64,000 nucleotides of DNA from Diatrype stigma (Eukaryota > Ascomycota > Sordariomycetes > Xylariales > Diatrypaceae): assembly GCA_022225965.2 (NCBI GenBank), contig JAKJXP020000132.1, positions 1-64,000 on the forward strand. Reading direction: 5' to 3'. The notes beneath the pieces were generated by a model. It saw only the letters and a program-made list of their open reading frames with translations, searched no databases and was not told where the DNA came from. A program made the translations under genes and the position numbers. This document shows, in pieces, positions 1 through 13,297 of this stretch. Each line of letters begins with the position of its first letter. The first letter of the stretch is position 1.

Positions 1-148
1 CCCCCCCTCCTTAATTGCAGGGCTAGCACATAAGGAACGCTACGGTATATATAAGTAGCATACATGTGCTCGGCTATGTCACATGACTATTAAACAGTTC
101 AATCACCCGCCAAAACTACTGCCCAGAACAATACTGACTATGTGGCAG

Positions 149-1251
149 GTGGGACGAAGTTCGTAAAGAGATGACGGAGGAGAAAGGTCTTGACCCGGCA
201 GTTGCCGATAAGATTGGAGAATGGGTGGTCCTGAAGGGCCAGAGAGATCTGCTCGAAAAGTTACGAAGCAATGAGGAACTCGCTGCAAACCCATCCATGA
301 AGCAGGGAATGGATGACCTTGATCTTATGTTCGAATACCTAGAGGCCTTCAACTCGCTAGATGCCGTTTCTTTCGATCTTAGTTTGGCACGAGGGCTAGA
401 CTACTACACAGGCGTCATCTACGAAGTCGTCACGGAAGGATCTGCACCTTCGAAGACTCCGGCACCAGAGGAAGTAGTGCCTGCGCCGAAGAAGAAGAAG
501 AGCAAAGTCTCGTCCGACCCCGATGAGGATCGGTCGTCAGATCCTTCGGTGGGCGTGGGCAGTGTCGCTGCCGGCGGCCGGTACGACAACCTTGTCGGCA
601 TGTTTTCCGGAAAGACCCAAATCCCGTGTGTCGGCATCTCTTTCGGTGTTGATAGAATATTCTCTATCACGGCAGCGAGAATGGCAGCAGATAAGAGTGC
701 CGAACAAGTGCGCAACAATGAAGTTGACGTATATGTGATGGCATTTGGCGGCAAGGGTTTCAACGGTCTGCTCAAGGAGCGTATGTCTGTTTGCTCCACA
801 TTATGGGAGGCCGGCATCAAGGTGCGTTCATTACCAGGATAAAATCCAATGGGCCAAAGCTGCAGGTTCCGGAACTAACGTGCTGCAGGCGGAATTCCTA
901 TACAAGGTAAAGCCGAAGCTGCCCAACCAGTTCAAGGCTGCTGAGGTAAACGGCGTCCCTTTCGCTATCATTCTGGGCGAAGATGAGCTCGCCCAAGGCA
1001 AGGTCAAGATCAAGGAGATGGGGCTGAGCGACGATCACCCGGAGAAGGAGGGTGTTCTTGTCAACCTCAGCGAGATCACGAAGGAAGTGAGACAGAGGTT
1101 AGACCGGCAAAAGCAGCTGGATGAGCTGACGCAAACGGCGGGGGGGCTCAAGGTGGTTGAGGGCATCAAGGGTGACGACGTCTCCGCGGCCGAGAAGGCC
1201 GCAGCCGTGGAGGCCGCAGCACCGCCGCCGGAGACACCGGCTGAGAAGTAG
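149..1251 (+). CDS. HTS1: Histidyl-tRNA synthetase, C-terminal part (5' end outside window or behind a long intron)
   Basis: Class II aminoacyl-tRNA synthetase that charges tRNA-His with histidine, acting in cytosol and, in fungi, usually also in mitochondria. Two exons are visible, 149-821 and 889-1251, separated by a 67-nt intron (GTGCGT donor, ACTAAC branch site, TGCAG acceptor); splicing joins GIK to AEFLYKVKP. Family signatures seen are the HisA motif ARGLDYYTG, the HisB motif [13 protein letters not shown] and motif 3 [12 protein letters not shown], followed by the anticodon-binding domain containing [16 protein letters not shown] lysine/serine-rich insert sits between HisA and HisB, as in other fungal enzymes, and the tail is Ala/Pro-rich. 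The reading frame is open back to codon WDEV at 150, where a CAG acceptor ends at 148; an in-frame stop lies at 135. No sequence resembling the expected preceding exon is visible in 1-148. Identification is secure; the upstream structure is not. Confidence 0.93.
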
Positions 1252-1422
1252 ATGTGCCGGTGTGATGAAGTTGATAACGGGATCATCATGAATTGTTGGA
1301 TCTAGCGGTATCTCTGCGACGCCAGCTTTGCCTATCTACCCCAGCCCAACCCCGCCGATGAGCTCGATGCTTATCTTATGATTCGCGTCTGGGGTCACGA
1401 TGACGAATAGGTGTAAACAACG

Positions 1423-1428
1423 AATAAA
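1423..1428 (+). terminator. Possible polyadenylation signal for the histidyl-tRNA synthetase gene
   Basis: An AATAAA hexamer lies 172 nt after the stop codon, followed by an A-rich stretch. It is the canonical signal at a plausible distance, but fungal signals are degenerate and no transcript evidence is available. Confidence 0.35.
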
Positions 1429-4336
1429 CAAAAATGGTATACACGTCACTTGACATCGTGAATCGCCTGATGTCTGTGTGTCCGTAGCCTCGCGAGCGAA
1501 GCTAGTTACCGCTTTCGGTAGTCGCGCGTGTAAATCGTTCGCACGTGTAGCCAAATCGGGTCCAACCGACTGGCTTCGGAATTAGGACCCTTACAATCCC
1601 ATTACATACAAATCTAAACCATGTCGTCGATACGAACCGCAACTGGACATGGATGTTACCTAGGTATTACCTGAGTTGGGGACCTGTTCGTCTGATGTCT
1701 GTCTGTCTACTTGGTAGGTAGACAACTACAGTCTGTGTCCCCCCTCCCCCTAGTTAGTAGGGCTTCCCCACCTGGAATGGGACACCCATTGCTACTATAT
1801 AGTATATAGCGACGATCTTATCAATCGGACAAATGTCACGATGGCAATTACACCGCAAATCAGTTACCAGGAAGCCCGTTTCATCCTGCTCTGCTGTTTG
1901 AACATTCGGCTGGACCGGCTCTCGGGTGCTTGACTTTACATGCTTAACAAACTCCTACGAACTCCTACGAGTAGACTACCTTACGAAGTATGCAGGTGGC
2001 GATCCTACGTATGTAGAGCAGACCGTCTGTTCTCAAGGATCTCATCGCTCGCTCTCCCTGTGCGTGTGTGTGTCTCTTCATGTCAACTCCCCGCCTCCCT
2101 CACCCACTTATTGCACTGCTAGGTAGCCTGTCTATCTTCTCGCCTTACCGCGCTCGTCTTACCGCGCCCGCCCGCCCTATGGTTCGGGCTCGGTGTAGTT
2201 CTGACAGGTGCATACCTCCAGGGCTATATTGGAGTGTAGTAACGGCGCTACTGCCGGCATATCTTCGTCTCTTTCTCTAGCAGATTGGGCTAGCTCTGTT
2301 GATGACTTCCTAAGTAGGTAGTGCTGCGAAATAAATGTATGGTGTAGTTCCATAGCAGCATACCGCCTATGAAGTAGCTCGCCCGTGGCCTGTGTATAAC
2401 AAATAGGTGACTATAGACTTCCTATTGCTATGTAGGTACCAGGCTGTAGATAGGTACTCTATATGAGTGCCCAGTGCGTAGGTGGTTAATAGGTATGTAT
2501 GTCTATATGAAGTCTGCTAAATTCGCCTATTTGCCCTATTCTGCACGGCATATTGGAGAACCCTGATGTTTACCACAGACTGAAAAGGACGACGATATCT
2601 AGTGCACCTACATCTCTACCTAAGCTACTCCTCGCCGAGATCGTAGCCACCTGCCTATACGAAGCGTATGACTTCTTTTACATACGTAATGAGATCAGTA
2701 TACCTCGAGATACACTGACTGCTCTTCGGTCACCGCCTCAAAAGTCAACGGGAGGTTGGATTCTGTTCGTGTACGACGTTGATATGGCGGTGTTCTCGTG
2801 TCATTTTGTTTCTTTCCTTTCTTCTCTCTCTATGCGGATTTCGGCTGTGCCGTAACTTTAAACTATCATTCGATGGCTATTGAATATCGTACATACCGCA
2901 CTTGCCGTGTATGTTAGTCGGTCATTGGCTATGACGACCGACTAACCTGCTAACTAGTAGGCAAACGTGCTTTTCCGATCGATCATCGTGACCCGTGCGA
3001 CCAACTAAGTAGTCATGTATGGATCCTGCTCTGTGGGTAGTGATAAAGATAGATCTCTCCAGAGTTCACATCCATTGCATACGACGTGTAAAGCTGGAGT
3101 TGAGGCACCAACCTGCTTGTCTGCCTGCGTGGCTGGGACTGTTAGACAGTCGGGGTGGATAGGTGTTTGTTGGCAAACATGTTTGTCGGTGACTGACCGC
3201 ATCATGATGATTCTTGCAGGTGTTTTTCTCCTTCTTGGCCTTCCCTCTCTTTTTTCTCTCCAGCGTTGGGTTCCCATCTCTTTTCTATCCTTCTCGTTTT
3301 CGCTTACGTGCGTATTATGTAGGTGCTACACAATATATCCCCGAGAAATGTGGACGCCGCAGCACGCGAGAGTGGAAAGCAGGGGTTTCTTCGGTCCGGG
3401 ATGCTTGCCAGATCCGGGGGGTAATCAAGTAGCCGAAGACGGCGAAGGGAAATAGCGCATTGGGACACAAAACTGACGGTTCACGTCGCATCGCATCACC
3501 ATGGTGTGGGCTCGAGCCATTTCGAGGTCAATGTTGACCACACAGATAGATACTATGTAGTTTTTGGCTGTGCAAAACAGCAAATGCCTATCTTATGGAA
3601 CTCGGAGCGCCCGTTTCCGATCTCACTTCGTTCATGCGAAATGCGACGAGGAAGCGGCAAGATTCAAATCGCGTCCGATCGCACGTCGTATCTTACATAC
3701 ATTCCATATAATTTCATACATCGTTCGTACATGCTCGCACATATGCATATTTACGGCCGATATGGTTATGGTACCTACCAGCATATCTCGAATGTCAGTA
3801 TTTCCCTAACTTACTTGGGAATAATTTCACCTGCAGAGACGGTTCCTACGTCCTTGTCTACCCAATGGCAGCCCTGTGCCTGATGCGAGGCGACTGCATC
3901 TTGCAGGTGCCACATCTGCAGGGCAGAACCCCGCGGTTTTTTTTCTCTATTCCCTCCCTTTCCTCTTTTGCTTCTAGGTTGCCTTCTCGCTGTGCGTTGT
4001 GGTTCGGCCTATGATGGGTTCTTCTAAACTGTGTAGAGATAGGACACAGCAGGGCGAGCAGGGGGCGGTCAAACCCAGTCTACAGACCCGCATGAGTTCG
4101 TAAACTCGAGCGGAGGGAAACTCAGGCAAGGAAATGTCTGCATGCCGCTAGCTGGCCTGCGGCCCTACCTACTCTACTGTAGGTACCATGTAGCCCGCAT
4201 ATGTCAACAACGGTCAAAAGCAAGCCAAATAGCAAAAACAGCAAGTGAAGGGTCCACGGGGCTGGGTGATGGGGAAAACACCGCTCTTATTCTTCCAAGG
4301 TTTTCTCGTAAGGGGGAAGGATGTGAGGGAGCGCGT

Positions 4337-4370
4337 GGGGTGGGGTGGGGAGGGGAGGGGAAGGGAAGGG
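4337..4370 (+). other. G-quadruplex-prone G-run block
   Basis: Seven consecutive runs of three or four G separated by one or two bases (GGGGTGGGGTGGGGAGGGG and onward). This fits the usual rule of four or more G3+ tracts with short loops. It continues into a purine-rich GGGAAAGTGAAAGGG stretch. It is isolated in the gene desert; whether it is transcribed is unknown. Confidence 0.7.
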
Positions 4371-5203
4371 AAAGTGAAAGGGACTCGGGAGTCGGAGAAG
4401 AGAGTGAGCAAGTGACAGAGAGGGTTTGCGCGAGAAGAGAAGGAGCAGAAAGAAAAAACCAAAATCAAGAGATTCTTTTTACGTAGGAATGAGTCGAATC
4501 GGTCGGGATGCATGCAGACTCCATCGTTCTTCATGCAGATTGCTAGGTCCTACATACCTATGTACCCAGGTGGTATGTAATTGCCAATTGACGAAAGATG
4601 GGGAACAGGGATGTGACAGGTACAGGGTTGGGACGGACCCCATCTCGCTTCCTAACGCTCGGATCTTATTTTATTTACACTTTCCCTACCGTTCACGTCG
4701 CCCTCCAAGTCGGAGGGCACACACAGGGGAGATGGGGGAACAGGGGAATTGCGTTACATCGCCTCTGTGGTAAAGACTGGTAGCGACCTTAACTAAACGA
4801 CCTAACTACATGTATTATGCCGCCATCATGGCCTGCCAGCCACAATCTCCGTGAGGGCTGAAAGCTAAGCGATAACGATACCGTCCAGCTAGGTACCTAC
4901 TATGTACGTGAGGTAGGTGGCGCCTGCATCCGCGGCAGTTGGCACACCGGGGAACACGGAAAAGAAGAGGTAGAAGAAGTAAAAGAACCTTGAACCTACC
5001 ACGGTCCAAAGGGGCACGGAGGGGCTACCTATGATGCTATTTTCTAGTTCGTCGTTTCTATGCATAGGTGCAAACAGGAAAAATATCGGGCTCTTCCTGC
5101 GCAAGTGTGTAGCTGAGCTGCCTGGCTTTGTGGGCAAAGCCTGGCAGCCCCTGGCTTGCTCGGAAGCCATCAAGCCTGGTTAGGCACTGCTGGTGTATTG
5201 TAC

Positions 5204-5221
5204 ATACCTACATGTAGGTAT
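5204..5221. repeat. 18-bp perfect palindrome ATACCTACATGTAGGTAT
   Basis: Perfectly self-complementary. The same 18 bases recur inside a longer palindrome at 17566-17589. It is built from the CCTA/TAGG motif arranged around ACATGT. Confidence 0.85.
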
Positions 5222-5257
5222 ACGAATAGGCATGATTGATTGCTTTCGCTACGAAGA

Positions 5258-5289
5258 TTGGAACCTTGGAACCTTGGAACCTTGGAAGG
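5258..5289. repeat. Tandem 8-mer TTGGAACC, about four units
   Basis: Three exact copies followed by a variant TTGGAAGG. The unit itself is part of the palindrome GGTTCCAAGGTT, and single copies of AACCTTGGAAC recur near 17917 and 17995. Confidence 0.85.
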
Positions 5290-7264
5290 TACATGGCGAC
5301 GAACCCTTTCCACCACCCCCACCTTGCCCAGTGCCTGCCTGCCCCCCTCCCCTGGTCCCCTCATTAGAGGCGCATTAGCTCGAGCTTATCGGCGAGGAGT
5401 GGCTAGCGAGGAGAGAGCAGCAGGGGCAGAGAAGGAAAGCGCGGGCTGGGATGACCGTGGCAGCGCGCGGTAGACGGACAGACGGACAGGCTCAATCCTG
5501 CGAGGATCACCACCGCCAGCCCTAGTTGAGAGAGTCTGGCCGTCCCGAAAAATGACGACGAACCCGAAAGCAACTGTAGCGCCACATGCGCGCACGCGCA
5601 AGCCGCCTAACAGTCTCCAGACAGGAGTCTGGCAGTCCAGCCCAGACAACCTTGGGAGTTGGGAGTTGGGAGTTGGAACCCAACTATGAGAGAAACAAAG
5701 CTGCAAGGCGGCTCTTTGACTCTCACGCTCTCTGACACCGCGGTCGCCGGTCGCACAGACGGCGCCCAGCCATGGGAAACAACCCACCCCTCCCCTTCCC
5801 GATGCGCAGGTTACAGGTTCCACCCGCCCTGCTACCGACAAGGTCTGCTAGGTGTAGACCGGGGGTTCTCGCGTTAATAACGACCCCCACAAAACTAAAG
5901 CATGGAAAGCTGCGGGCTGTATGCAGAGTGAGAGAAGAAGAGTGGTGAGAGACCTCCAGCGGTGGTCTGGTTTGCCTGTAGTCTGTCTACCTCGGTAGGT
6001 ATAGGTAAGTATCTACTTCATATGTATGTGCGTGGTTCACTATGTATGTACGTAGTAGTAGTCTCGGGAGGTTTTTCTTTCTCCCATGGGTTGTCCTGAT
6101 TCCGAAGTTCTGTTTCCTGGTTGTATCTTGCTGCTACCAGATATTGTATGGATCTCGAGCTCTTGACCGTGGACGCTTGAAACATAGCGAGTTGTGTCAC
6201 CTAGGAATCCAGGAATCTTGGATTTGAATCTGCATCTTACTTAGCCAATCTGCATTGACGGCAGAACACACACTCACACCCCTTGCCGTCCATCCAAAGC
6301 TGTCACTCAGTCTGTCTGTCACTTACAACTTGTTGAACGTAACGTCCTTCCTTTCCCTTCATACAGAGCATCGTAGGTCTTTTCTACCCGGTGGCTTTGA
6401 GACAAAGACCGGACAGAGTAGCGCCACTCCTTTAAGACGATATACCGTATACGTATGTCCTCCCTATCGGACTCACTCACCCGCGTGGCTTGAATAAGAC
6501 ACGGATGATAACACCGTCTAAGTGACTAACTAACTGAAAGTCTCTAGTCTAGTCAGAGTAGATATCTAAGTCAACACAGCTGTTTTATCCCAGGGACCAA
6601 AAACAGAACATCTTGACTTCTAGCATTATCGTCATTCCTTGGGCTTTGATTATCAAATCATCCACTCTCATTTCTAGATCGCCCTAGTTATGTCCCACGC
6701 CCTCATCTGAAACACGAAGATATTTTGGGACGTTGCTTGGCTGTGCCTAGTATCGACCGAGGAGAGATCATCGCCATTCCAGTGGTTGACTGTCCGACGG
6801 GGCCTAGAGTTATCGACCCGTCATACACCAAGAGTCTCAACGAGACGACGACAGGGCTCACTCACCCTCTCACCCGGTCACCCACTTCGACACGGCTTCC
6901 ACGCCACCATCGCCCACTGCTTTTCGCCAAGTGGTCGTGCGTGTTGCCGTCCCGCTCAGCGATATCAGCTGGATCTCGAGTACGACTCCCAGCACACGGC
7001 TGCTTGCATAATCGCCTAGGATAGACGTCAGCGCTGGGGACCAGGCTCAGCTTGTCTCATAGTCGTTGTCTCATTATTGGTGCAACACCAGGGGACGATT
7101 ACGACAGAGAAGGGAGTAGATATATCGGTTGATATCGTCGCCTAGCCATCGGGCAGGTTAGTGACGTCCAAACGAATCACCGGATCATTCAGCCAGCCCA
7201 GTCTCGCAGGATAGAATATCAGCGCTAGTATTGCCTGGAATCATCATCCGCTCACAGTGTCAAG

Positions 7265-10009
7265 ATGGCTGGTGGACTTATACCATTACTCCTGCCCGTC
7301 ATGGGAGAAAGCCGTAGCCGTAGCCGGTCGGGTAGCGCCAGCTTGGTTAATACATCGGAGAACCATAGGCTCTCGCTACCGCCCGTCGCATCGCCTCATT
7401 CACCCTCAAAATCGCCATCCACTTTATCAAATCCTAACCAGCACAAGCGGCAGTTCTCGCTGCCAACCCAGCGGCTAAGACGGCCGTCCTTCAGCATGCC
7501 CTCGTCGCTAAATACGCGCCAGCCGCAGTCATCCGTGGAGTGGCGCCGCGCTATCGCCGAGGTCAAGCGGAAGTACGTAAGCCGGAAGTACCGAGCATGC
7601 TGGACGCGGTGTTGCGAGCTACTCGACGGACTCGAGCAGCAGCAGGAGCAGGAACTCGAGCAAGTGAAGGAAGAGGAACCAGAGCAAGGACAGGAAGAAC
7701 AGCAGCAGCAGTCCGAGTCCTCCCCTTTGGTCGTCTACCGCATCTACCTGCACTTCTACGCGGCCTCCTCGTTCGAGATGGGCGCCCGCCCCCTGTCGAC
7801 GTCGTCGCCGTTCCGCGGGCAGCTGCTCCGCGACGCCCGGGCCCACTACGATCGCGCCGCGGCCCTGATCGAGGCCACCGAGGAGGCAGCCGCCATGGCG
7901 CCGCCGGTGACTCGGTCGCGGTCCGGCTCAACCACTACCGCCACCGCGCTTGCGATGCTATCGACCTCCGCTGCCGCGGCCGCAGCTGCCAAGGCCTCGA
8001 GTAGCAACAACAGCCCAAGCCTAATTATGGCCTTCAGCGCCACCTTCCTACAATCGCCCAGCCTCGCGTCCTCGCGCTGTAGCTCACGTGCCTCCATAAT
8101 TTCGTCGGCGAGTAGTGCGTCCGCGCCCTCGTCGCCGCGGACCTCACTGTGCTCGTCGTTGGACGGCGGAGAAACGACGCTCAACAACAAGTCGGCTTCC
8201 GCGACCGCCGCGGCCACCGCCGCATCATCTGCGCTACAGGCCCAGACACTTGGTGCAAACGAGCAGCAAAGCACGGCTAATAACAATAGCAGCAGCAGCA
8301 ATAACAATGTACCGAAAAAGCTGAAGAAAAAAAAGGTCTCGTTCTCGGGCCTGCCGGAGCTGGTTGCCGATACCGAGTCTGCTGCTAGCAATAACCACCG
8401 TTATAGCAGTGAGAGCAGCGACGCCCACAGTCCGCGCAAAACGCTCGAGGATCGGGATCCCTGCGTTCGCCCGGACAGCCCGACGCTCGGCTGCTGGGAG
8501 GAGGACCCGCTGAACATGCGCCGGCAGCGTCAGAAACAACGACAAGCTCAGCCGCAGACCTCGGCGTTCCTCTCCTCTCCATCGCCATCGCTCTCTCCCG
8601 AACCCATGAAGTGCCGAGCACCGCAACTAGCCAAGTCCGCCGACACAAAACGGCCGGCGAAGCCCGCTTTGTCCAAGTTAATCACCACACCGCCGCCAGC
8701 CAATACTGCCACGCCGTACAAGGCCATCGCAGTCCCGACGACCCCGACGAGTTCAGAAGGCAGCAATAACAATACCGCATCATCCCCCCATTCTCCCGCC
8801 ACACCCTCGTCTGCCGTGTCGGCGTCGACGTTAGACCTCGAGTCCTTCCTGCAGGCCAAGTCCATGAATCGTGTGTGCACGCAGCTATCAGCGCTACGAG
8901 CGCAGATCAACTTGCACCGGGACGCCGTAGGTGCTATGCTCCAGGTTCCCGACGAGACGCCCGAGACGCCCGCGCTGCGCATTGCTCCTGCTACTGCCAC
9001 TGCCGCTTTTTATCCCTCGGCGGAGAGTAAAAGGGAGAGTGGAATGCCTAGACCCGACAGCATGGCGATTCCGATCCCGGCTCCGATCTCGATCCCGAGG
9101 CCCGATAGCATGGCCCTCATCCCTAACTTTCCGGCAGTGCCTTCCCTACCCCCCATGCCCAGGTCGGCGTGCGCGGCATTTCCTTCGTCTCACCGAAGGC
9201 GCGGGTCGGTTGTTGATGAGCAGGACGAAGAGGCGGTTGCTGCCGCTATTTCGTCATTTAGTAGGGCTAGCTCCAGGTCGAGGTCGAATTCTGGTTCCGA
9301 GTCCGAAACAACGGCGACTGCGGCGGCGGCGGATCCTCCTTCTTCTCCCTCGCCGCCTCCAAAAATTATTGGGGAGCAACAACAGCAACAGCAAGGGGGG
9401 AGGATTCCCGCCACCGAGGCGGAGATGGAGAACGTGATGGTAGCGCGGGGATCGGCTCCGCGCCCGTATTCCCGAACGAGCTGCCGATCAGCCGAGAGCC
9501 GCCTGTGCAGCAACAGCAGCAGCAGCGGCCGTAGTACGCCTACTACTACGCTGACACCTTCCCTTACTCCGACTACACTAGCTTCGCCCACCCCGTCGCC
9601 GTCGTCGCCGTCTTATTACCATTCCTATTCGTTTCCGTTCCCTGCGCCGGGGACCAACAACGTGGCAGCCCTCTCCTCTCCGGCCATCGCCACGACACCT
9701 ACGACACCTTCCTACAACTACAGCCCGTCGTTACCGATGTACAAGACCGGTAGCGGTAGTGGCGGCGCCTCGCACTCGCACTCCTACTCGTACTCGCAAC
9801 GCCCCGCGACGAGCCTAAGCATGGGCCTCGGCATCGGACGTCCGGCTTCGGCCGCTTCCGCGCGGAGCAACAGCAGCCTGGGCAATCGCGACGAGGACAT
9901 GCAGCAGCGCATCGAACGGTTGCGCGCATCGGGCTGGCAGCGCAAGCGCTTCGATACGAAGCGGTACGAGGCCCTGAGGGAGCAGGTTATGGGAGAGCTG
10001 GGTGAATAA
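7265..10009 (+). CDS. Large low-complexity fungal protein of unknown function (914 aa)
   Basis: One uninterrupted frame of 914 codons with a good start context (AAGATGG). I do not recognise a named family. Residues about 85-125 (EWRRAIAEVKRKYVSRKYRA) and about 155-205 (VYRIYLHFYAASSFEMGAR then a helical RDARAHYDRAAALIE stretch) look like a folded helical domain; between them is a Gln/Glu-rich linker. The middle 600 residues are Ser, Ala, Pro, Thr and Asn rich with poly-Ala, poly-Ser and poly-Gln runs and a basic KKLKKKKVSF patch. A second helical piece follows around residue 535 (ESFLQAKSMNRVCTQL). The last 40 residues are again charged and helical (QQRIERLRASGWQRKRFDTKRYEALREQ). The layout suggests a disordered scaffold or regulator with conserved ends. 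GC-rich codon use supports a real gene. No TM segment or signal peptide is seen. Confidence 0.8.
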   Translation: MAGGLIPLLLPVMGESRSRSRSGSASLVNTSENHRLSLPPVASPHSPSKSPSTLSNPNQHKRQFSLPTQRLRRPSFSMPSSLNTRQPQSSVEWRRAIAEVKRKYVSRKYRACWTRCCELLDGLEQQQEQELEQVKEEEPEQGQEEQQQQSESSPLVVYRIYLHFYAASSFEMGARPLSTSSPFRGQLLRDARAHYDRAAALIEATEEAAAMAPPVTRSRSGSTTTATALAMLSTSAAAAAAAKASSSNNSPSLIMAFSATFLQSPSLASSRCSSRASIISSASSASAPSSPRTSLCSSLDGGETTLNNKSASATAAATAASSALQAQTLGANEQQSTANNNSSSSNNNVPKKLKKKKVSFSGLPELVADTESAASNNHRYSSESSDAHSPRKTLEDRDPCVRPDSPTLGCWEEDPLNMRRQRQKQRQAQPQTSAFLSSPSPSLSPEPMKCRAPQLAKSADTKRPAKPALSKLITTPPPANTATPYKAIAVPTTPTSSEGSNNNTASSPHSPATPSSAVSASTLDLESFLQAKSMNRVCTQLSALRAQINLHRDAVGAMLQVPDETPETPALRIAPATATAAFYPSAESKRESGMPRPDSMAIPIPAPISIPRPDSMALIPNFPAVPSLPPMPRSACAAFPSSHRRRGSVVDEQDEEAVAAAISSFSRASSRSRSNSGSESETTATAAAADPPSSPSPPPKIIGEQQQQQQGGRIPATEAEMENVMVARGSAPRPYSRTSCRSAESRLCSNSSSSGRSTPTTTLTPSLTPTTLASPTPSPSSPSYYHSYSFPFPAPGTNNVAALSSPAIATTPTTPSYNYSPSLPMYKTGSGSGGASHSHSYSYSQRPATSLSMGLGIGRPASAASARSNSSLGNRDEDMQQRIERLRASGWQRKRFDTKRYEALREQVMGELGE

Positions 10010-11834
10010 TAGGGGGAAGAGAAAGTTGATGCGAGACGACGACAAATGACAAAATGCAACGACACGTACGAAAGACGCGAACAAAAGAAAGAAAGAAAGG
10101 GTGTAAAAACTGAGACAGACTGGGTCTACCTACACTGATGGAAACCGAACAAGGCAGGAGGAGCAGTATACAAGTCAAAACAGCCAGCCAATCAGCAATT
10201 TTGTTGTCTGTCTCTTATTCTGATTCGATTTTGTTGGTGTTTGTAGCGTGGGAAAACTCACCTGGATGGGGAGAAGAAGTCAGATCACCGGATGTCCGTT
10301 TGCGACCATTCGGAGATTTTGACATTCGAATTATAAGCGCACAACAACCATTCAGTAAACAAGCGTGCAGCGTACCCTACTGGCCTACCTGCTTCCTCCA
10401 AATCGACCTAATTACCTACCTACCTACTTGGGAAAGAGGCAAAGAGATCGACACTCGAATTCTATCTCTGCATCATCCATCACCTCGCCACATTACTTGC
10501 CCTATCTATCCACACATTCATCTATTCTACCTCGTGTCTATTTGCCCCTACCTACCTACTCAGTAGCACGGTTTATTCGTCTGGTTACGCTGGGATGTTC
10601 TGTGTATATATTATCTAATCCGTTTTCCATTTTGCATGGCCCCCTTTTCTTTCAAATTCTCGGTTCGGTTATAAGGCTTGGAAGGGTGGCTGGCGGTGTC
10701 ATATTTGGTTCCCAGGCGGGGGTTCTTTTTTATCTTTCTTTTTTGGACTTCATTGTAAAATAGGTCTTGATTGGTTGCTCAGTATTACCTATCTTAGATC
10801 TGTACCTACCAACTACCTACCACCTTGTATTACTACTACTACCTGTACAGCTACACAGCTAGCTCACAAGAAGATAAGGATGGGGAGAGTGGACAGGCTT
10901 GTCTGAGAGAACCATGCATACAGGGGAAGACAGGGGAAACCCAAATGAGACAAAGACGAGTGTAATGATAAGTCGAAGGGAAAAGTTTGACATTCACCTA
11001 GGTGATTATTATATCCATTTGCAATACCCAACAACGCTGGGTATACAGAGAAGAGAGAGGTTGGCGGGCGGTCGAGATGGACTTGGGGTGAAGGAGGCTG
11101 GTTCAAAGGGTAACGTAGGAAGGACTTGGATATCTGGCGTTGTTTTGCGAAGGAGGGGCGACGGGATGGATGTATGGGCTGGTTGGAATAATCGAATTTG
11201 GGTGATCTCTCCTGTATCTAACCGACATACCTACCTACCTGCCCTTGCTACTATGAAATCATGAGTCTCTATATCATACCCCCCTTTCTACCACCAGACA
11301 TGGAAATTTCGCTTTGCCTCACAGAAGCTATACTGAATCTCATTACAATTCGTTCTTCTCACCTTCGCATGCTTCCTGGAAAGAGGCGTGACGTAAAAAT
11401 TGGATAACTTGCTAACAAGACAAACTCCTCGTGCTAGCCTATCCGAAGATCTGAATCTTTAACGCTCATGTTGTTGGGTAGGCAGGTAGACCACACGGTA
11501 CGGAAAGCAGATGGATAAGACATAACTGCCTGCTTGTCTAGGAAAAGGAACACGCGGCTTGAATTCTCTTCGTAGTAATGAATTTTCTCAAACGCAAGGG
11601 ATATATGTGTAAAGTGAACAACACTCTCCTAACCATGCCCTACAGAAAAGTGTGCGGTCTTCCCAACCGTCCAACCAAGCAAGCTCTATTCCGCGACCCA
11701 TGTTTCTTCCTTGCCAGGGCTCATCATCTTTCTGCGCCCGATCCTTGTCTTAGGTATCCATTTACGAAAAAGCGCTCTCGCAATACACCAAAGAAATGCA
11801 TGCTCTCTTCTCCTCCACTGCTGAGCAGGCTAGC
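10010..11834. other. Intergenic, tail-to-tail between the 914-aa gene and the kinase
   Basis: Holds the 3' UTRs of two convergent genes. CCTACCTA runs occur near 10420, 10550, 10805 and 11230. No coding frame with recognisable content was found. Confidence 0.6.

Positions 11835-13297
<1,463 letters not shown>

Larger units (their letters stand above)
1252..7264. other. 6-kb intergenic desert with simple repeats
   Basis: No open frame here shows recognisable motifs, plausible splice structure or codon bias; the frames present are short and composition-driven. It contains CCTA/TAGG runs, CT-rich stretches near 3220-3310 and 3940-3990, a strong G-run block near 4340, a CCTTGGAA tandem near 5260 and a CACCTC-type promoter-like area before 7265. 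The 5' UTR and promoter of the gene at 7265 and the 3' UTR of the gene ending at 1251 must lie in it. A long non-coding RNA cannot be excluded from sequence alone. Confidence 0.6.

Noticed and set aside
821..838. 16-nt intron GTGCGT..CCAG in histidyl-tRNA synthetase
   Set aside because: Too short to splice; using the acceptor at 888 restores [12 protein letters not shown] and includes an ACTAAC branch site.
7540..8004. Alternative frames inside the 914-aa gene
   Set aside because: Arg/Pro-rich shadows of a continuous 914-codon frame.
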